35,005 nt of DNA from Planctomycetota bacterium (GCA_026692885.1 JAPLNJ010000576.1:1-35005), one strand, 5' to 3'; positions 7,581-16,141 are shown, numbered from the stretch's first letter. Translations and numbers: made by a program. Notes: a model not told the origin generated them from the letters alone.

Positions 7581-10259
7581 ATGTCAAGACACCTTCTCCT
7601 CCTGTGTTTGGCGGCAGTGGCGCCGGCCACGGCGTACGCTGCGGATCTCGTCATCGCCGAAAAAGGCAAACACGACTACCAGATCGTGGTCCCTGACAAG
7701 TGCCACGACGACATTGTTGACCATTGGCTCCTGATAGCCGCGAAACTGATGCGGGCGACGTTCGAGAAGAACGGCTTCCCGATCGAGGTCGTCAAGGAGG
7801 CCGCGCGGGCGCAGGACAAGCACGGCATCTACCTCGGGGCGACCGCGTTCGCAACACAGCACGGAATCTCTGTCGAACGGTACGACGACTGGACTTACCA
7901 CATCAAGGCCGTCGGCCGGGACCTGATCATCGCCGGAAACGACAAGCAGGACCCGGTCTATACCGTCCGCGGCGCGAAGACTCCGCTGGCACTGCTGGGA
8001 ACGGTCAAGGGCGTCTGCGACTTCCTCCGCGAATCTGCCGGCGTGCGCTTTCTGTTCATGAACATGGACCAGAGCCTGTACGCCCCGCGGAGCGACGCAC
8101 GCGGCGCCTTCAACGCCGACGGCGCGTTGAAGATCGATACGCGAAGCATCGCTTTTCTGCCGCTGGAGAAGATCGCCGTGCCGGACGCGATCGACGTCAA
8201 GCAGGTGCCGCTGATGCGGGCCAGCTACGACCACTCGGACGAGACCTTCTACAACATCGCCATGAATTTCTTCCCGCGTCTGAGCAACGTCGAGGGGGCA
8301 GGAGTTGCCTGGTATGAGATCCTTCCGACGGCCAAGTTCGCCCAGAGCCATCCCGAATTCTATGCGCTCACCAAGGAAGGAAAACGCGCCTGCGACCTGA
8401 AGTGGGGCTTCGACGACCACGTGCCCTATTGCGTGACCGACAAGGGCGCGCAGGACCTCGTCTACCAGCAGGCCGAGAAGCTGCTTGCCTCCGGCGCAAA
8501 GACGATCTCGATCAATACCATGGACGGTTTTCGACTGTGCCAATGCAATTGCGACGAGTGCAACAAGCTGTTTGGCCTGCAGGCTGAATCCTGGGACCAG
8601 ATCCACGCCCGGGGCCGATCGGGCCAGCTCTGGCAGGCCGTGTTCCGCATCACCGAGCGCATCCGCGAAAAATACCCGGAGGCGAGGATCGTCCTGCTCA
8701 ACTACCAGGATACGCCCATCTCGGCGGACGTGATCAAGACCTTCCCCCAGAACGTGATTGTCAGGATTCAGTTCGCCTCGCAGCTTGATTTCGACCGGCT
8801 CAAGGGTGTCGAGTTTCCCGCCGGCATCTGCGGCTTCGAGGAGACCTTTACCGGGTTCGGCCAGGCCGGGCCGTATCTGCCGGAGCGCACGCCCGAGCAT
8901 ATGGCGGAAGTTGTCCAAGCCCTGGCCCGCAACAACGTGAAATGGTCCATGCGCGACGGGGCGATCGGCTACGTGCGCGGGATGCAGGCACCGGCCTACT
9001 ACGTCTACGGCCGCCTGCTGGACGACCCAGCCGCCGACTGGAAGGCCGTCCACAAGGAATTCTGCACCGCCGCGTTCGGCAATGCGGAACCTCAGATGAC
9101 ACAGTTCTTCGACCTCCTGCACAAGCAGCTCGCCATCTATTCGGATTTCTTCGGCGTCTTCATGCCCGCCTGGAGCCGCAAGTATTCCCGTTCCACCTAC
9201 CATGACAGCAAATGGCACGTGATGAGCATGTATCCGCCGGAATACTGTGCGGATGCGGACGCGCTGCTGACTTCGGCGGAGAAGGCGGCGAACGATCCGG
9301 ACGTGAAGGCACGGCTCCATCTGATCCGGATCGAGTTCGACTACATTCGGAAGATGGCGCGCATCTTCTTCCTGCAGAACGCCTGGACCATGAATCCCTC
9401 TCAGGCGAATCTGGACCCGCTGCTCGACGCGATCGACGATTGGCACGCGGATCTCGAAAGGCTCGCCGGAGGCACCGGCCGGAGCACCTTCCAGCCGCTC
9501 GGTGACTGGCCTGAAATGCGCCCGTTCAACGGCCATTTTTATCTGCATGCGGCGCTGGAAAACGAGGGTTACCAGCAGCAGTGGAATAAGACGTGCCTCA
9601 ACTGGGACACGCGGGCGATCCACGCCGGAATCCTCACGGACAAGCACCAGCTGAAGGTCGCCGCGGTCGACGCTCCGCCGACCATCGACGCCAAGGCGTG
9701 GGACAACGTGCCCGAATCGTTCTTCCAGGACCGCGGCGGCATGCCGTTCACCAACGTGAGGACCAGCATGAGAATCCTCCGCGACAGGGATGCCCTCTAT
9801 GTCCGTCTGGAAAGCCTGTATCCCGCGCAGCACCCGGAAGACATGTACGAGAAAGAGCCCGATGGGAATATCTTCACGCAAGAACACGTCGAGCTCGGAA
9901 TCATGCCGCCGGGTGCGGCGGGAAAGGTCTACCGGCTGGCCGTCAATCCGGTCGCAGGCTCGCACTACGATTCGGTCGTCGCGCCGCACCAAAGGAACGG
10001 GATGACCGAGGACGTGAAATGGAACGGCACGTGGGAGTTTGCCTTCAAGACCAACGTGGAAAAAGGCCCGTGGACTTTGCCCGGAAGAATCTGGACGGCG
10101 TGGTTCAGGATCCCGTTCGCCGATTTCGGTGCGAAGACGCCGGGTGCGGGGGAGACTTGGCAGTTCAACGCCGCCAGGAATAGGATCGGCCAGTACCTGC
10201 TCTGGAGCGACGCCCCGCGCGTGACTGATACCAAGGCGTTGGGTGCTCTCGTCTTCTAG
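7581..10259 (+). CDS. DUF4838 secreted protein with C-terminal CBM9-like domain
   Basis: The product has 892 residues from the ATG at 7581, with a clear signal peptide (MSRHLLLLCLAAVAPATAYA). It has the GH67-N-like first domain (YQIVVPDKC...AKLMRATF), then DUF4838: GVCDFLRESAGVRFLFM near residue 153, SHPEFYALT near 257, and LCQCNCDEC near 316, a cysteine cluster equivalent to that of the DUF4838 protein at 2398. From about residue 692 a CBM9-like (DOMON-type) domain begins: PPTIDAKAWDNVPES, ALYVRLESLYP, HVELGIMP, then TAWFRIPFADFG and WQFNAARNR. CBM9-type modules bind sugar chain ends, so this is probably an exported glycan-active protein, although the DUF4838 activity is not established. It differs from the first DUF4838 protein by this tail, so the two are unlikely to be a recent duplication. 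Confidence 0.83.
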   Translation: MSRHLLLLCLAAVAPATAYAADLVIAEKGKHDYQIVVPDKCHDDIVDHWLLIAAKLMRATFEKNGFPIEVVKEAARAQDKHGIYLGATAFATQHGISVERYDDWTYHIKAVGRDLIIAGNDKQDPVYTVRGAKTPLALLGTVKGVCDFLRESAGVRFLFMNMDQSLYAPRSDARGAFNADGALKIDTRSIAFLPLEKIAVPDAIDVKQVPLMRASYDHSDETFYNIAMNFFPRLSNVEGAGVAWYEILPTAKFAQSHPEFYALTKEGKRACDLKWGFDDHVPYCVTDKGAQDLVYQQAEKLLASGAKTISINTMDGFRLCQCNCDECNKLFGLQAESWDQIHARGRSGQLWQAVFRITERIREKYPEARIVLLNYQDTPISADVIKTFPQNVIVRIQFASQLDFDRLKGVEFPAGICGFEETFTGFGQAGPYLPERTPEHMAEVVQALARNNVKWSMRDGAIGYVRGMQAPAYYVYGRLLDDPAADWKAVHKEFCTAAFGNAEPQMTQFFDLLHKQLAIYSDFFGVFMPAWSRKYSRSTYHDSKWHVMSMYPPEYCADADALLTSAEKAANDPDVKARLHLIRIEFDYIRKMARIFFLQNAWTMNPSQANLDPLLDAIDDWHADLERLAGGTGRSTFQPLGDWPEMRPFNGHFYLHAALENEGYQQQWNKTCLNWDTRAIHAGILTDKHQLKVAAVDAPPTIDAKAWDNVPESFFQDRGGMPFTNVRTSMRILRDRDALYVRLESLYPAQHPEDMYEKEPDGNIFTQEHVELGIMPPGAAGKVYRLAVNPVAGSHYDSVVAPHQRNGMTEDVKWNGTWEFAFKTNVEKGPWTLPGRIWTAWFRIPFADFGAKTPGAGETWQFNAARNRIGQYLLWSDAPRVTDTKALGALVF

Positions 10260-10409
10260 ACGCTGCTCACTCGGCACAACCAGGCGTTTCAGTCCTTCCA
10301 CGAGTCGTGCGAGGACGTGAAGCGTCACTTGGCCGACGCAGCCCATTTGGATCTGATGAAGTCCACCTATCGCCTCGGCCGTACGCTGCAGTTCTCCGGA
10401 GACTGCTGA
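10260..10409 (+). pseudogene. Possible remnant of an AraC-type regulator
   Basis: Directly after the DUF4838 stop, and in the same frame, the sequence reads TLLTRHNQAFQSFHESCEDV, then KRHLADAAHLDLMKSTYRLG and RTLQFSGDC, and stops at 10407-10409. The order 'DVKRHLA..LDL.KSTYRLGRTLQFS' resembles the last helix-turn-helix of AraC/XylS regulators, which normally continues with a phenylalanine- and arginine-rich stretch. No start is present and the end is cut, so it would be a fragment. The assignment is tentative. Confidence 0.35.
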
Positions 10410-10416
10410 ATTGGTC

Positions 10417-10440
10417 GTGGGGTAAGCTTCCAGCTTGCCA
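10417..10440 (+). repeat. Dispersed 23-bp repeat, copy B
   Basis: GTGGGGTAAGCTTCCAGC followed by TTGCCA, matching 7454-7476 in the opposite orientation and the pair at 28160-28225. It sits in the spacer between the second DUF4838 gene and the beta-helix gene. Confidence 0.6.
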
Positions 10441-10494
10441 AATGCGTAGCCGAGGAAGACGAGGACACGGAGAATACGGGAGACTGGCAAGCGG

Positions 10495-10523
10495 TTGGTC
10501 CCAACCCTTCGATCTCGTATAAT
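10495..10523 (+). promoter_or_regulatory. Strong sigma-70 type promoter candidate
   Basis: TTGGTC (10495-10500), a 17-base spacer and a perfect TATAAT (10518-10523). Transcription would begin at about 10530, which is the ATG of the broken small ORF, so that message would be nearly leaderless. It would also serve the beta-helix gene at 10687. Confidence 0.5.
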
Positions 10524-10529
10524 GCCGCC

Positions 10530-10686
10530 ATGCTCCCGAAGATACTGCTTCGAACCATCGAGTCCCCGGACGCCGAAGTCGTGTGCGACGCTTGAGCCCC
10601 GGCGAGCGACTGCAGATGGCGTACGACTCGAATCGTCTGGTGCGTGAGCGGCTTCGAGCCCACTTATCCAATAGGAGAGACGAACA
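10530..10686 (+). pseudogene. Frameshifted small conserved planctomycete ORF
   Basis: From the ATG at 10530 the frame reads MLPKILLRTIESPDAEVVC and then stops at 10593-10595. A second frame entered at about 10586 continues naturally with RRLSPGERLQMAYDSNR and LVRERLRAHLS up to the next gene. Together these resemble small planctomycete proteins of the form 'RLSPERRLAMALDM...RELLRAGLR', of unknown function. One frame change between 10577 and 10592 joins the halves, so the gene looks recently broken. The upstream TATAAT promoter is intact. Confidence 0.5.
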
Positions 10687-13083
10687 ATGGCCGCACCGTA
10701 TCGCTTGGGATGGGTGTGCTTGATTGGCTGGTCGCTGGCCGGGCTTGCCGAGGCAGCCGACATTCACGTGGCAGTCGACGGGAACGATTCCTGGTCGGGC
10801 CATATCGCACAACCGGATGCGCAGGGCACCGATGGCCCGCAGGCCACCCTGGCCGCGGCCCTGGAGGCCAGTCGCCAGGAAGGTGCATCGCAGCGGCGAA
10901 TCGTACTGGGGCCGGGACGGCATTACGTCACTCAGACCGTCGTGATCGAGGCGCGCGACGCGGGGCTGACGGTCGAAGGAGCCGGGGTGGGCAAGACCAT
11001 CGTCTATGGCGGCCGGCAGATCACGGGATGGCGAAAGGACGGTCCTCAGTTCTGGGTTGCCGATGTGCCCGAGGTCCAGCAAGGCAAGTGGGATTTCCGC
11101 GCGCTGGTGGTGAACGATCGTCTGTGCCCGCGATCCCGGCTTCCGCAGACCGGGCGGCTGGAACATGAGACGCGCTTCCCGGTACGCTGGATGAGCACCG
11201 CCGGGGGCGGCTGGGAACGCAAGCCCACGGCCGAGGAACTGACGCACCTGCAATATCGGGCCGGCGATCTGCCGCCGGGGCTGAGCGTGCGCAACGCCGA
11301 GGTCACCGTGTATCACATGTGGGATGAGTCGCTGGTCGGCCTGGCCGCTCACGATCCGGCCACGCGCACGCTCACGTTTTCCCGGCCAGCGGCGCATCCG
11401 GCCGGGGCCTTCGGCGTCAACACGTACGTGGTGTGGAACGTGCGCGAAGGGATGACCGAACCCGGACAGTGGTACCTCGATCGCGACGCGGGACGCTTGT
11501 TTTACTGGCCGTTGGCCGGCGAAGACATGGCCCAGGCTATGATCGTGGCACCGTGCGTGGAGACCATTGTGGAGGTGGCCGGGCAGAAACAGAAGCCGGT
11601 GTGCAACGTTACGCTCCGGGCCCTGACGCTCTCGGCGACGACCAATCCTTGCCAGCCGGGCGGCTTTGGCGCCAACGCGTACCGGGGCGCGGTGCACATC
11701 AGCCGGGGCGAGGCGGTGCGTCTGGCCGACCTGGAGATCACGGCCGTGGCAGGCTACGCGGTGCGCGATTCGGGCACACGCGGGCTGTGCGTCGAAAACT
11801 GCCATCTGCATCATCTGGGCGCCGGCGGGTGCCAGACCGGCGAGGGCGACGGACGTATCGAGAACAACAGCATTCACCATGTGGGCCTGTTCTATCCCAG
11901 TGCCGTGGGCGTGGCCGCCGGCGGCAACGAGGGCTCGTACGTGATCCGCGGCAACGAGGTCCATCACACGTCGTATTCCGGCATGTGCATCGGAGGCAAC
12001 GGGACGATCGTGGAAGAGAACCTGCTGCATCACTGCATGCAGGAGTTGCACGACGGGGCGGCGGTGTACATGGGGGGCGGCAAAGGGCACATCATCCGCC
12101 GTAACGTGGCCCGCGACATCGTCGAGGCGGGCAAGGGCTACGGCGTCTCGTCCTATTACCTCGACGAGAAGTGCCGCGACTGCGTGGTGGAGCGCAACTT
12201 CTCGATCGGCGTGGCGCGTCCCGCCCACAACCACATGACGCTCAACTGCACGCTGCGCGACAACGTGTTCGTGTACGACGGCGACATGGACCTGTCGTTC
12301 GCCCGCAGCGCCGGGTTTCGGGTGACCGGCAATATCTTCCACCTCAACGGGAAGCTGAAGATCAACGATCCGGACGGAATCACGGAGTGGAGCGGCAATC
12401 AGATCGTCCAGTCGGGCGACGTGCGCCCGGCGATTGCCCACGACCTGCCCACGGTGGCCCGCAGCCTGCGGCAGACGCCGCGGTCTCAGCGCGCGACGCC
12501 CATGCCCAAGCCGCCGGTGATCGACGGCAAACTGGACGGCGACGAATGGCCGTCCGGCGGCCTGGATCTGAGTGAGCTGCCCGACCAGCGCCGCGCCCGC
12601 GGAGCCCCGCTCCTGACCAAGCTGTGCGCCGACGCGACCAATCTGTACGTCGGCGTCGTCGTGGTCAGCATGTTCCCCGAGGATCGCAAACTGGGCCGCG
12701 TCTGGGGCGAGGACGAGGCCCTGGAGCTGGCCGTGCAAGGCCAGCGGGCCGACGGCCAGCCGGTCACCTACGTGCTGCGCGGGTTTGCCAACGGGGCCGT
12801 CGATAGCCTGACGCTGGGCGGCGCGGCCCAAGCCGAGGCCCAGTCGCTGGCCCAGGCCAGCGGCTATGCGGCCGCCGTCGACAAACATGTGTGGCGCTGC
12901 GAGTGGCGCATCCCGCTGGCCGTGCTGCGTTTCACGCCGTCCGATAACGCGGTGCTGCCGCTGAACGTGACGGTGTACCGCAGCGAGACCAAGCAGTTCA
13001 TCCAATGGGCCGGGACCCTGGGCGACACCTGGAACTTGGAACGCGGCGGCCAGCTCACGTTCGGCCCGGCCGGCAAGAAGTAG
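10687..13083 (+). CDS. Secreted right-handed beta-helix protein with CBM9-like tail
   Basis: The product has 798 residues. AGGAG at 10673-10677 lies 9 bases before the ATG, and a signal peptide (residues 1-24) follows. The start, IHVAVDGNDSWSG followed by PQATLAAAL, is the usual opening of secreted beta-helix glycan lyases and hydrolases. A beta-sandwich-like insert follows (YHMWDESL near residue 210, then WYLDRDAGRLFYWPL). Parallel beta-helix turns run from about 300 to 560 (VENCHLHHLGAGG, IENNSIHHVG, VIRGNEVHHTSYSG). From about 610 a CBM9-like domain appears (PPVIDGKLDGDEWPSGG, NLYVGVVVVS, WRCEWRIPLAVL). The overall plan resembles GH141-type and related enzymes, but I see no motif that fixes the activity. 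It belongs with the neighbouring glycan-active genes. Confidence 0.8.
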   Translation: MAAPYRLGWVCLIGWSLAGLAEAADIHVAVDGNDSWSGHIAQPDAQGTDGPQATLAAALEASRQEGASQRRIVLGPGRHYVTQTVVIEARDAGLTVEGAGVGKTIVYGGRQITGWRKDGPQFWVADVPEVQQGKWDFRALVVNDRLCPRSRLPQTGRLEHETRFPVRWMSTAGGGWERKPTAEELTHLQYRAGDLPPGLSVRNAEVTVYHMWDESLVGLAAHDPATRTLTFSRPAAHPAGAFGVNTYVVWNVREGMTEPGQWYLDRDAGRLFYWPLAGEDMAQAMIVAPCVETIVEVAGQKQKPVCNVTLRALTLSATTNPCQPGGFGANAYRGAVHISRGEAVRLADLEITAVAGYAVRDSGTRGLCVENCHLHHLGAGGCQTGEGDGRIENNSIHHVGLFYPSAVGVAAGGNEGSYVIRGNEVHHTSYSGMCIGGNGTIVEENLLHHCMQELHDGAAVYMGGGKGHIIRRNVARDIVEAGKGYGVSSYYLDEKCRDCVVERNFSIGVARPAHNHMTLNCTLRDNVFVYDGDMDLSFARSAGFRVTGNIFHLNGKLKINDPDGITEWSGNQIVQSGDVRPAIAHDLPTVARSLRQTPRSQRATPMPKPPVIDGKLDGDEWPSGGLDLSELPDQRRARGAPLLTKLCADATNLYVGVVVVSMFPEDRKLGRVWGEDEALELAVQGQRADGQPVTYVLRGFANGAVDSLTLGGAAQAEAQSLAQASGYAAAVDKHVWRCEWRIPLAVLRFTPSDNAVLPLNVTVYRSETKQFIQWAGTLGDTWNLERGGQLTFGPAGKK

Positions 13084-13170
13084 TCCCGAAGCGACCTGCG
13101 GCTGGACGAACGACTCGCTCAGCAGACGAGTAATCCGCATACGTTCACCCGCCTCGCGCCCCTGTCATCG

Positions 13171-13515
13171 AGACGCACCGGCAACATCTTGCTGGACAAG
13201 GCCGGTCGGCCGTACATCGCCGATTTCGGCCTGGCCAAGCGAGAGGCGGGCGAGATCACCATGACGCTGGACGGCACCGTGCTGGGCACACCGGCGTACA
13301 TGTCACCGGAGCAGGCCCGCGGCCAGTCGCACGCGGCCGACCGTCGCGCCGACGTGTATTCGTTGGGCGTGATCCTGTTCCGCCTGCTGACCGGCGAACT
13401 GCCGTTTCGAGGCAACATCGGCCTCGGCGTGCAGGGTGGCAGTGTGACCTACCACGATTTGACGCTGACAATGTTGGACGGCGAGGCGTGGCTGCTGCGT
13501 CCGCCGCTCCGGTAG
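13171..13515 (+). pseudogene. Serine/threonine protein kinase fragment
   Basis: The frame reads GNILLDKAGRPYIADFGLAK, then TPAYMSPEQARG, DVYSLGVILFRLLTGELPF and RGN. These are the end of the catalytic loop, the DFG motif, the activation segment (APE-like SPE) and the F-helix aspartate region of a Hanks-type kinase (subdomains VIb to IX). The ATP-binding N-lobe, the HRD aspartate and the C-terminal helices are absent. After GELPFRGN the frame runs into unrelated sequence and stops. It is a piece of a PknB-like gene cut at both ends and cannot be a working kinase. Planctomycetes carry many such kinases, so the source may be local. It lies just before the RAYT region. Confidence 0.75.
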
Positions 13516-13524
13516 CTGGAGCGC

Positions 13525-13735
13525 TGGAGTTCACGCTTTAGCGTGTTTTCTTTTCAGCGGCGGGCATGGCCCGCCTAACACGCTAAAGCGTGAACTCCAA
13601 CGGGGAGCACGCCGGTTGGAGTTCACGTCGCGGGGGTTCCTGCTCGTGCGCACTTGTACGGGCCGAGATACGGCGGTAGGTTGGGACCGTCGCGGGACGG
13701 AAGACAATCACGCACGCTAAAGCGTGAACTCCAAC
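13525..13735. repeat. REP-like palindrome cluster upstream of the RAYT gene
   Basis: The core CACGCTTTAGCGTG folds into a 6-bp hairpin with a 2-base loop and carries the tail GGAGTTCA. Copies: 13525-13545 (forward), 13579-13599 (inverted, giving a BIME-like pair), a partial one at 13616-13627, and 13713-13735 (inverted) directly before the transposase gene. The same word recurs after the gene at 14405-14478. Confidence 0.8.
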
Positions 13736-13752
13736 CAAGCGAGACGCTAACG

Positions 13753-14382
13753 ATGCCCCAGGATCCGGATCGTCCGATGTACCGGTGGCGCGAGATGACG
13801 TCGGACCAACGGCAGCAGACGCTGGACTACCGCCGTTCCAGTCGCCTGCCATGGCACAGCCCGCCCCATTATCAGGCAGACACGGCGTATTACCTGATCA
13901 CGGCCGCCTGCTACGAGCATCAGCACGTGATCGGCGTTTCGGACGCGCGGATGCGCGCGTTCGAACAACAACTGGTCGGAACGCTCACGGCACATACGCT
14001 CAGCCTGTTCGCGTGGAACGTGCTCCCGAATCATTATCACGCGCTCGTGGCGGTCCTGGAAGTAAAGCGTTTGCTGCACGAACTCGGCCAACTGCACGGG
14101 CGAACGGCTTATGAGTGGAACGGCGAAGATGACCGGCGCGGCCGCAAGGTGTGGTGCAATGCCGCCGAGACGGCCATGAAGTCCGAAGGACACTTCTGGG
14201 CTTCGTTCAACTACGTCTTGCACAACGCGGTCCGCCACGGCTACGCGCAACGTTGGCAGGACTGGCCGTACAGCAACGCCGAGCAGTACCTGGAGCAGGT
14301 CGGGCGCGAACTGGCCCTCCGCCGCTGGAGAGCGTACCCGCTGTTCGACTACGGCAACGATTGGGATCCGCTAGACTTCTAA
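13753..14382 (+). CDS. REP-associated tyrosine transposase (RAYT, Y1/HUH family)
   Basis: The product has 209 residues from the ATG at 13753. RAYTs are single-strand HUH nucleases, usually domesticated, that recognise REP hairpins. The HUH motif is PNHYHALV, with H94-Y95-H96. The candidate catalytic tyrosine is Y154 in FNYVLHNAVRHG, followed by WPYSNAEQY, which corresponds to the usual 'YPWSS' region. The N-terminal part (ADTAYYLITAACYEHQHVIG) is also typical of the family. Length fits. Palindromes of one type bracket the gene on both sides (13525-13735 and 14405-14478), as expected of a RAYT and its REP partners. Nothing is missing, so the enzyme may be active. Confidence 0.87.
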   Translation: MPQDPDRPMYRWREMTSDQRQQTLDYRRSSRLPWHSPPHYQADTAYYLITAACYEHQHVIGVSDARMRAFEQQLVGTLTAHTLSLFAWNVLPNHYHALVAVLEVKRLLHELGQLHGRTAYEWNGEDDRRGRKVWCNAAETAMKSEGHFWASFNYVLHNAVRHGYAQRWQDWPYSNAEQYLEQVGRELALRRWRAYPLFDYGNDWDPLDF

Positions 14383-14404
14383 CCCACTTCCCCCTGCCGT
14401 GCGC

Positions 14405-14478
14405 TGGAGTTCACGCTTCAGCGTGTCATATTCCGCAGACCTTTCCCGACGTGGGCACGCGAAAGCGTGAACTCCAAC
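14405..14478. repeat. REP-like palindromes downstream of the RAYT gene
   Basis: 14405-14425 is a forward copy of the upstream palindrome with one change (CACGCTTCAGCGTG), and 14456-14478 is an inverted copy (CACGCGAAAGCGTG plus AACTCCAAC). The two face each other as in the pair at 13525-13599, so the transposase gene is bracketed by two similar BIME-like pairs. Confidence 0.78.
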
Positions 14479-14860
14479 CTCGAGGGGCGGAAAGAGGGGC
14501 AGACGCCCTTTCTGCGGCGAGACTACCCAATGCATACTCCTGCCCCCTAATTCCCTCAAAGGTCCTCAAAGGTGAGGTTCGGGAAGGTCTCGCGTAGCCG
14601 CGGCCGAGCGAGGCCTAGCCGCCTCCTCTCCGGGCACCGAACGAGGTTGCTCGACGCTCGCGGGAAATAGTCCACCCGCAGCGCTGTGGCCGGTCTCCCG
14701 ACCGAGCCACCCAGCCGACCGAAGGTCGCCACAATCGCAGGAGACCTTCGGTCGGCGGGGTCGGAGACCCGTGCCGAGCGCGAGCCCGATGCTGACTTCG
14801 ACGGCTTCGGAGAGCCGTCGTACGCGACCCGCGAATAATCCGGGCTCTCGAACCACAATC
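14479..14860. repeat. Spacer packed with palindromes
   Basis: No gene is evident. A 14-bp perfect inverted repeat, GCCGACCGAAGGTC (14714-14727) with its complement at 14743-14756, is nested in a looser pair of GGTCTCC-type words at about 14692 and 14760. A second hairpin, CGACGGCT (14799-14806) with AGCCGTCG (14813-14820), recurs inverted at 31092-31113. At about 14659-14681 GCGGGAAATAGTCCACCCGC resembles the end of the MITE at 21628 (GCGGGAAATAACTTACCCG). A minus-strand frame ends in LARPRLRETFPNLTFEDL (14556-14612), possibly a gene fragment. Confidence 0.5.
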
Positions 14861-16141
14861 TTACTCCACCAGGTCGCCTAGCAGCAGGATCTGGCCGACC
14901 CAGAGGCCGGTGCCCTGGTACTTGGGCTGCTTCAGTTCCGTGTCCGGATCCTTCAACCGGAAGGCCACGCTCTGGCGGTCGGGCTGTTCGGGGTGAATCT
15001 CCACCGTCACCTCGTGGACCAGGTTCGGATCAGCGTTCGCCACGAGATTCAGCGTGGCAAGGCGATGGCCGGTGCAGTAGCTGTCGAATCGTGGAACGGG
15101 CTTCGCACCGGTCTTGCCGTCTACGGTGATGAGGACTTGGCCGCCGTCCGGGCCGAGCAGATCGTACAGCTGGGCGGCCGAGCCCTTGAACTTGAAGTTG
15201 AGCTTGCTGCCGGGCTGGGCAGCCATCCAGATCTGGCCCATGCGATTGCCGAACGCCTTCTGCTTGTCGTCGCTGGCGGGAAGGGCTTTCCAGTCTCCCG
15301 ACAGCATCTTCTCTTGGACGGGAACCATCTTGGCGGCCTCGGCGTTGTCGGCCACGAAGGCCTTGGCGAGCTTCGCCTGATGGTCGGCGGGGCGGCTGTC
15401 CTGCATCTGCGTGATGGCGTCGGCCATGAGCTTGAGATAGATCTCGTGCCCCACGTCGCGGGGATGGCAACCGTCGGCGGCGAACCAGATCTTATCACCC
15501 TCGGGCTGTTTGTCGGCCTTGAAGACCAGCTTGTCCTGCTGCAGCAACTCCACCACGGGCACCTGGAAGTTGACCGACGGAATGCCGTAGAAATCGGCCA
15601 ACTGTTCCATGGCCGAGGCCGATCGCGGGCAGAAGCCTTTCTTCACCTCCTCGATCATGCCCTCGTGAATCGTGTAGGCGAAGACGATGTCGGTCTTGAG
15701 GTCTTTGCGCCAAGTCTGTCGGACGATCCCCTCCATGTTGCGCCAGATGGCCTCCGGCGCTGCCCCGCCGTCGTTCACCGCAAACTCGACGAACAGGAGG
15801 TCGGGGTTGTATTGCAGCACGTCGTGCCCCACGCGGAATACGCCCAGATCGCTGCCCGTGCCGCCGATCGCGCCGTGGACCTCCTCGAACTTCGCACCGG
15901 AGAATGTCTTCTGGAGCCAGGCCGTCGTCTTGGGCCGCCAACCATTGGCCGCCGTGATCGATCCGCCCAGGTAGGCCACGGTCACCTTCTGACCGGCTCG
16001 GATCTTGGCCATCACGTGGCCGATCCCTTCGCGAGGCCGAATCTTCTGGGCGGGGACGGCCTGGTACTCGGCCGCCCCGAGATTCCCCGTCCACGCAACC
16101 GCTATGAGGGCTAAGACCAGACACTGTAGTGTTTGTCGCAT
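14861..16141 (-). CDS. Secreted SGNH/GDSL hydrolase
   Basis: The product has 426 residues. AGGAG lies about 7 bases before the ATG and a signal peptide (residues 1-23) follows. SGNH hydrolases deacylate sugars or lipids with a Ser-His-Asp set. The four blocks are visible: YLGGSIT (S61), AIGGTGSDLG (glycines 93-94), EFAVNDGG (N123) and ADGCHPRDVGH (D223, H226). The catalytic domain ends near residue 245. The rest, about 180 residues containing GSKLNFKFKGSAAQLYDL, looks like a beta-rich accessory domain such as those found on secreted acetyl-esterases. The likely role is removing acetyl groups from a polysaccharide (inference). It stands alone on the minus strand, and both flanks are repeat-rich. 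Confidence 0.83.
   Translation of the reverse strand: MRQTLQCLVLALIAVAWTGNLGAAEYQAVPAQKIRPREGIGHVMAKIRAGQKVTVAYLGGSITAANGWRPKTTAWLQKTFSGAKFEEVHGAIGGTGSDLGVFRVGHDVLQYNPDLLFVEFAVNDGGAAPEAIWRNMEGIVRQTWRKDLKTDIVFAYTIHEGMIEEVKKGFCPRSASAMEQLADFYGIPSVNFQVPVVELLQQDKLVFKADKQPEGDKIWFAADGCHPRDVGHEIYLKLMADAITQMQDSRPADHQAKLAKAFVADNAEAAKMVPVQEKMLSGDWKALPASDDKQKAFGNRMGQIWMAAQPGSKLNFKFKGSAAQLYDLLGPDGGQVLITVDGKTGAKPVPRFDSYCTGHRLATLNLVANADPNLVHEVTVEIHPEQPDRQSVAFRLKDPDTELKQPKYQGTGLWVGQILLLGDLVE

Noticed and set aside
7584..10763. Very long minus-strand open frame (about 1059 codons) opposite the second DUF4838 gene
   Set aside because: It mirrors a well-supported gene in a GC-rich sequence, has Arg/Leu/Val/Asp-rich composition with no motif, and lacks a start context.
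10267..13140. Minus-strand open frame of about 957 codons opposite the beta-helix gene
   Set aside because: Shadow of the beta-helix gene, whose strand shows leader, ribosome site and domains. The minus product is His/Arg/Ala-rich without known domains.
13525..14478. Repeats around the RAYT gene as a possible CRISPR array
   Set aside because: Copies alternate in orientation, spacing is irregular, there is no set of unique equal spacers, and no cas gene is nearby.
14993..16114. Plus-strand open frame of 373 codons opposite the SGNH gene
   Set aside because: Complement of a clear SGNH hydrolase; no family character.
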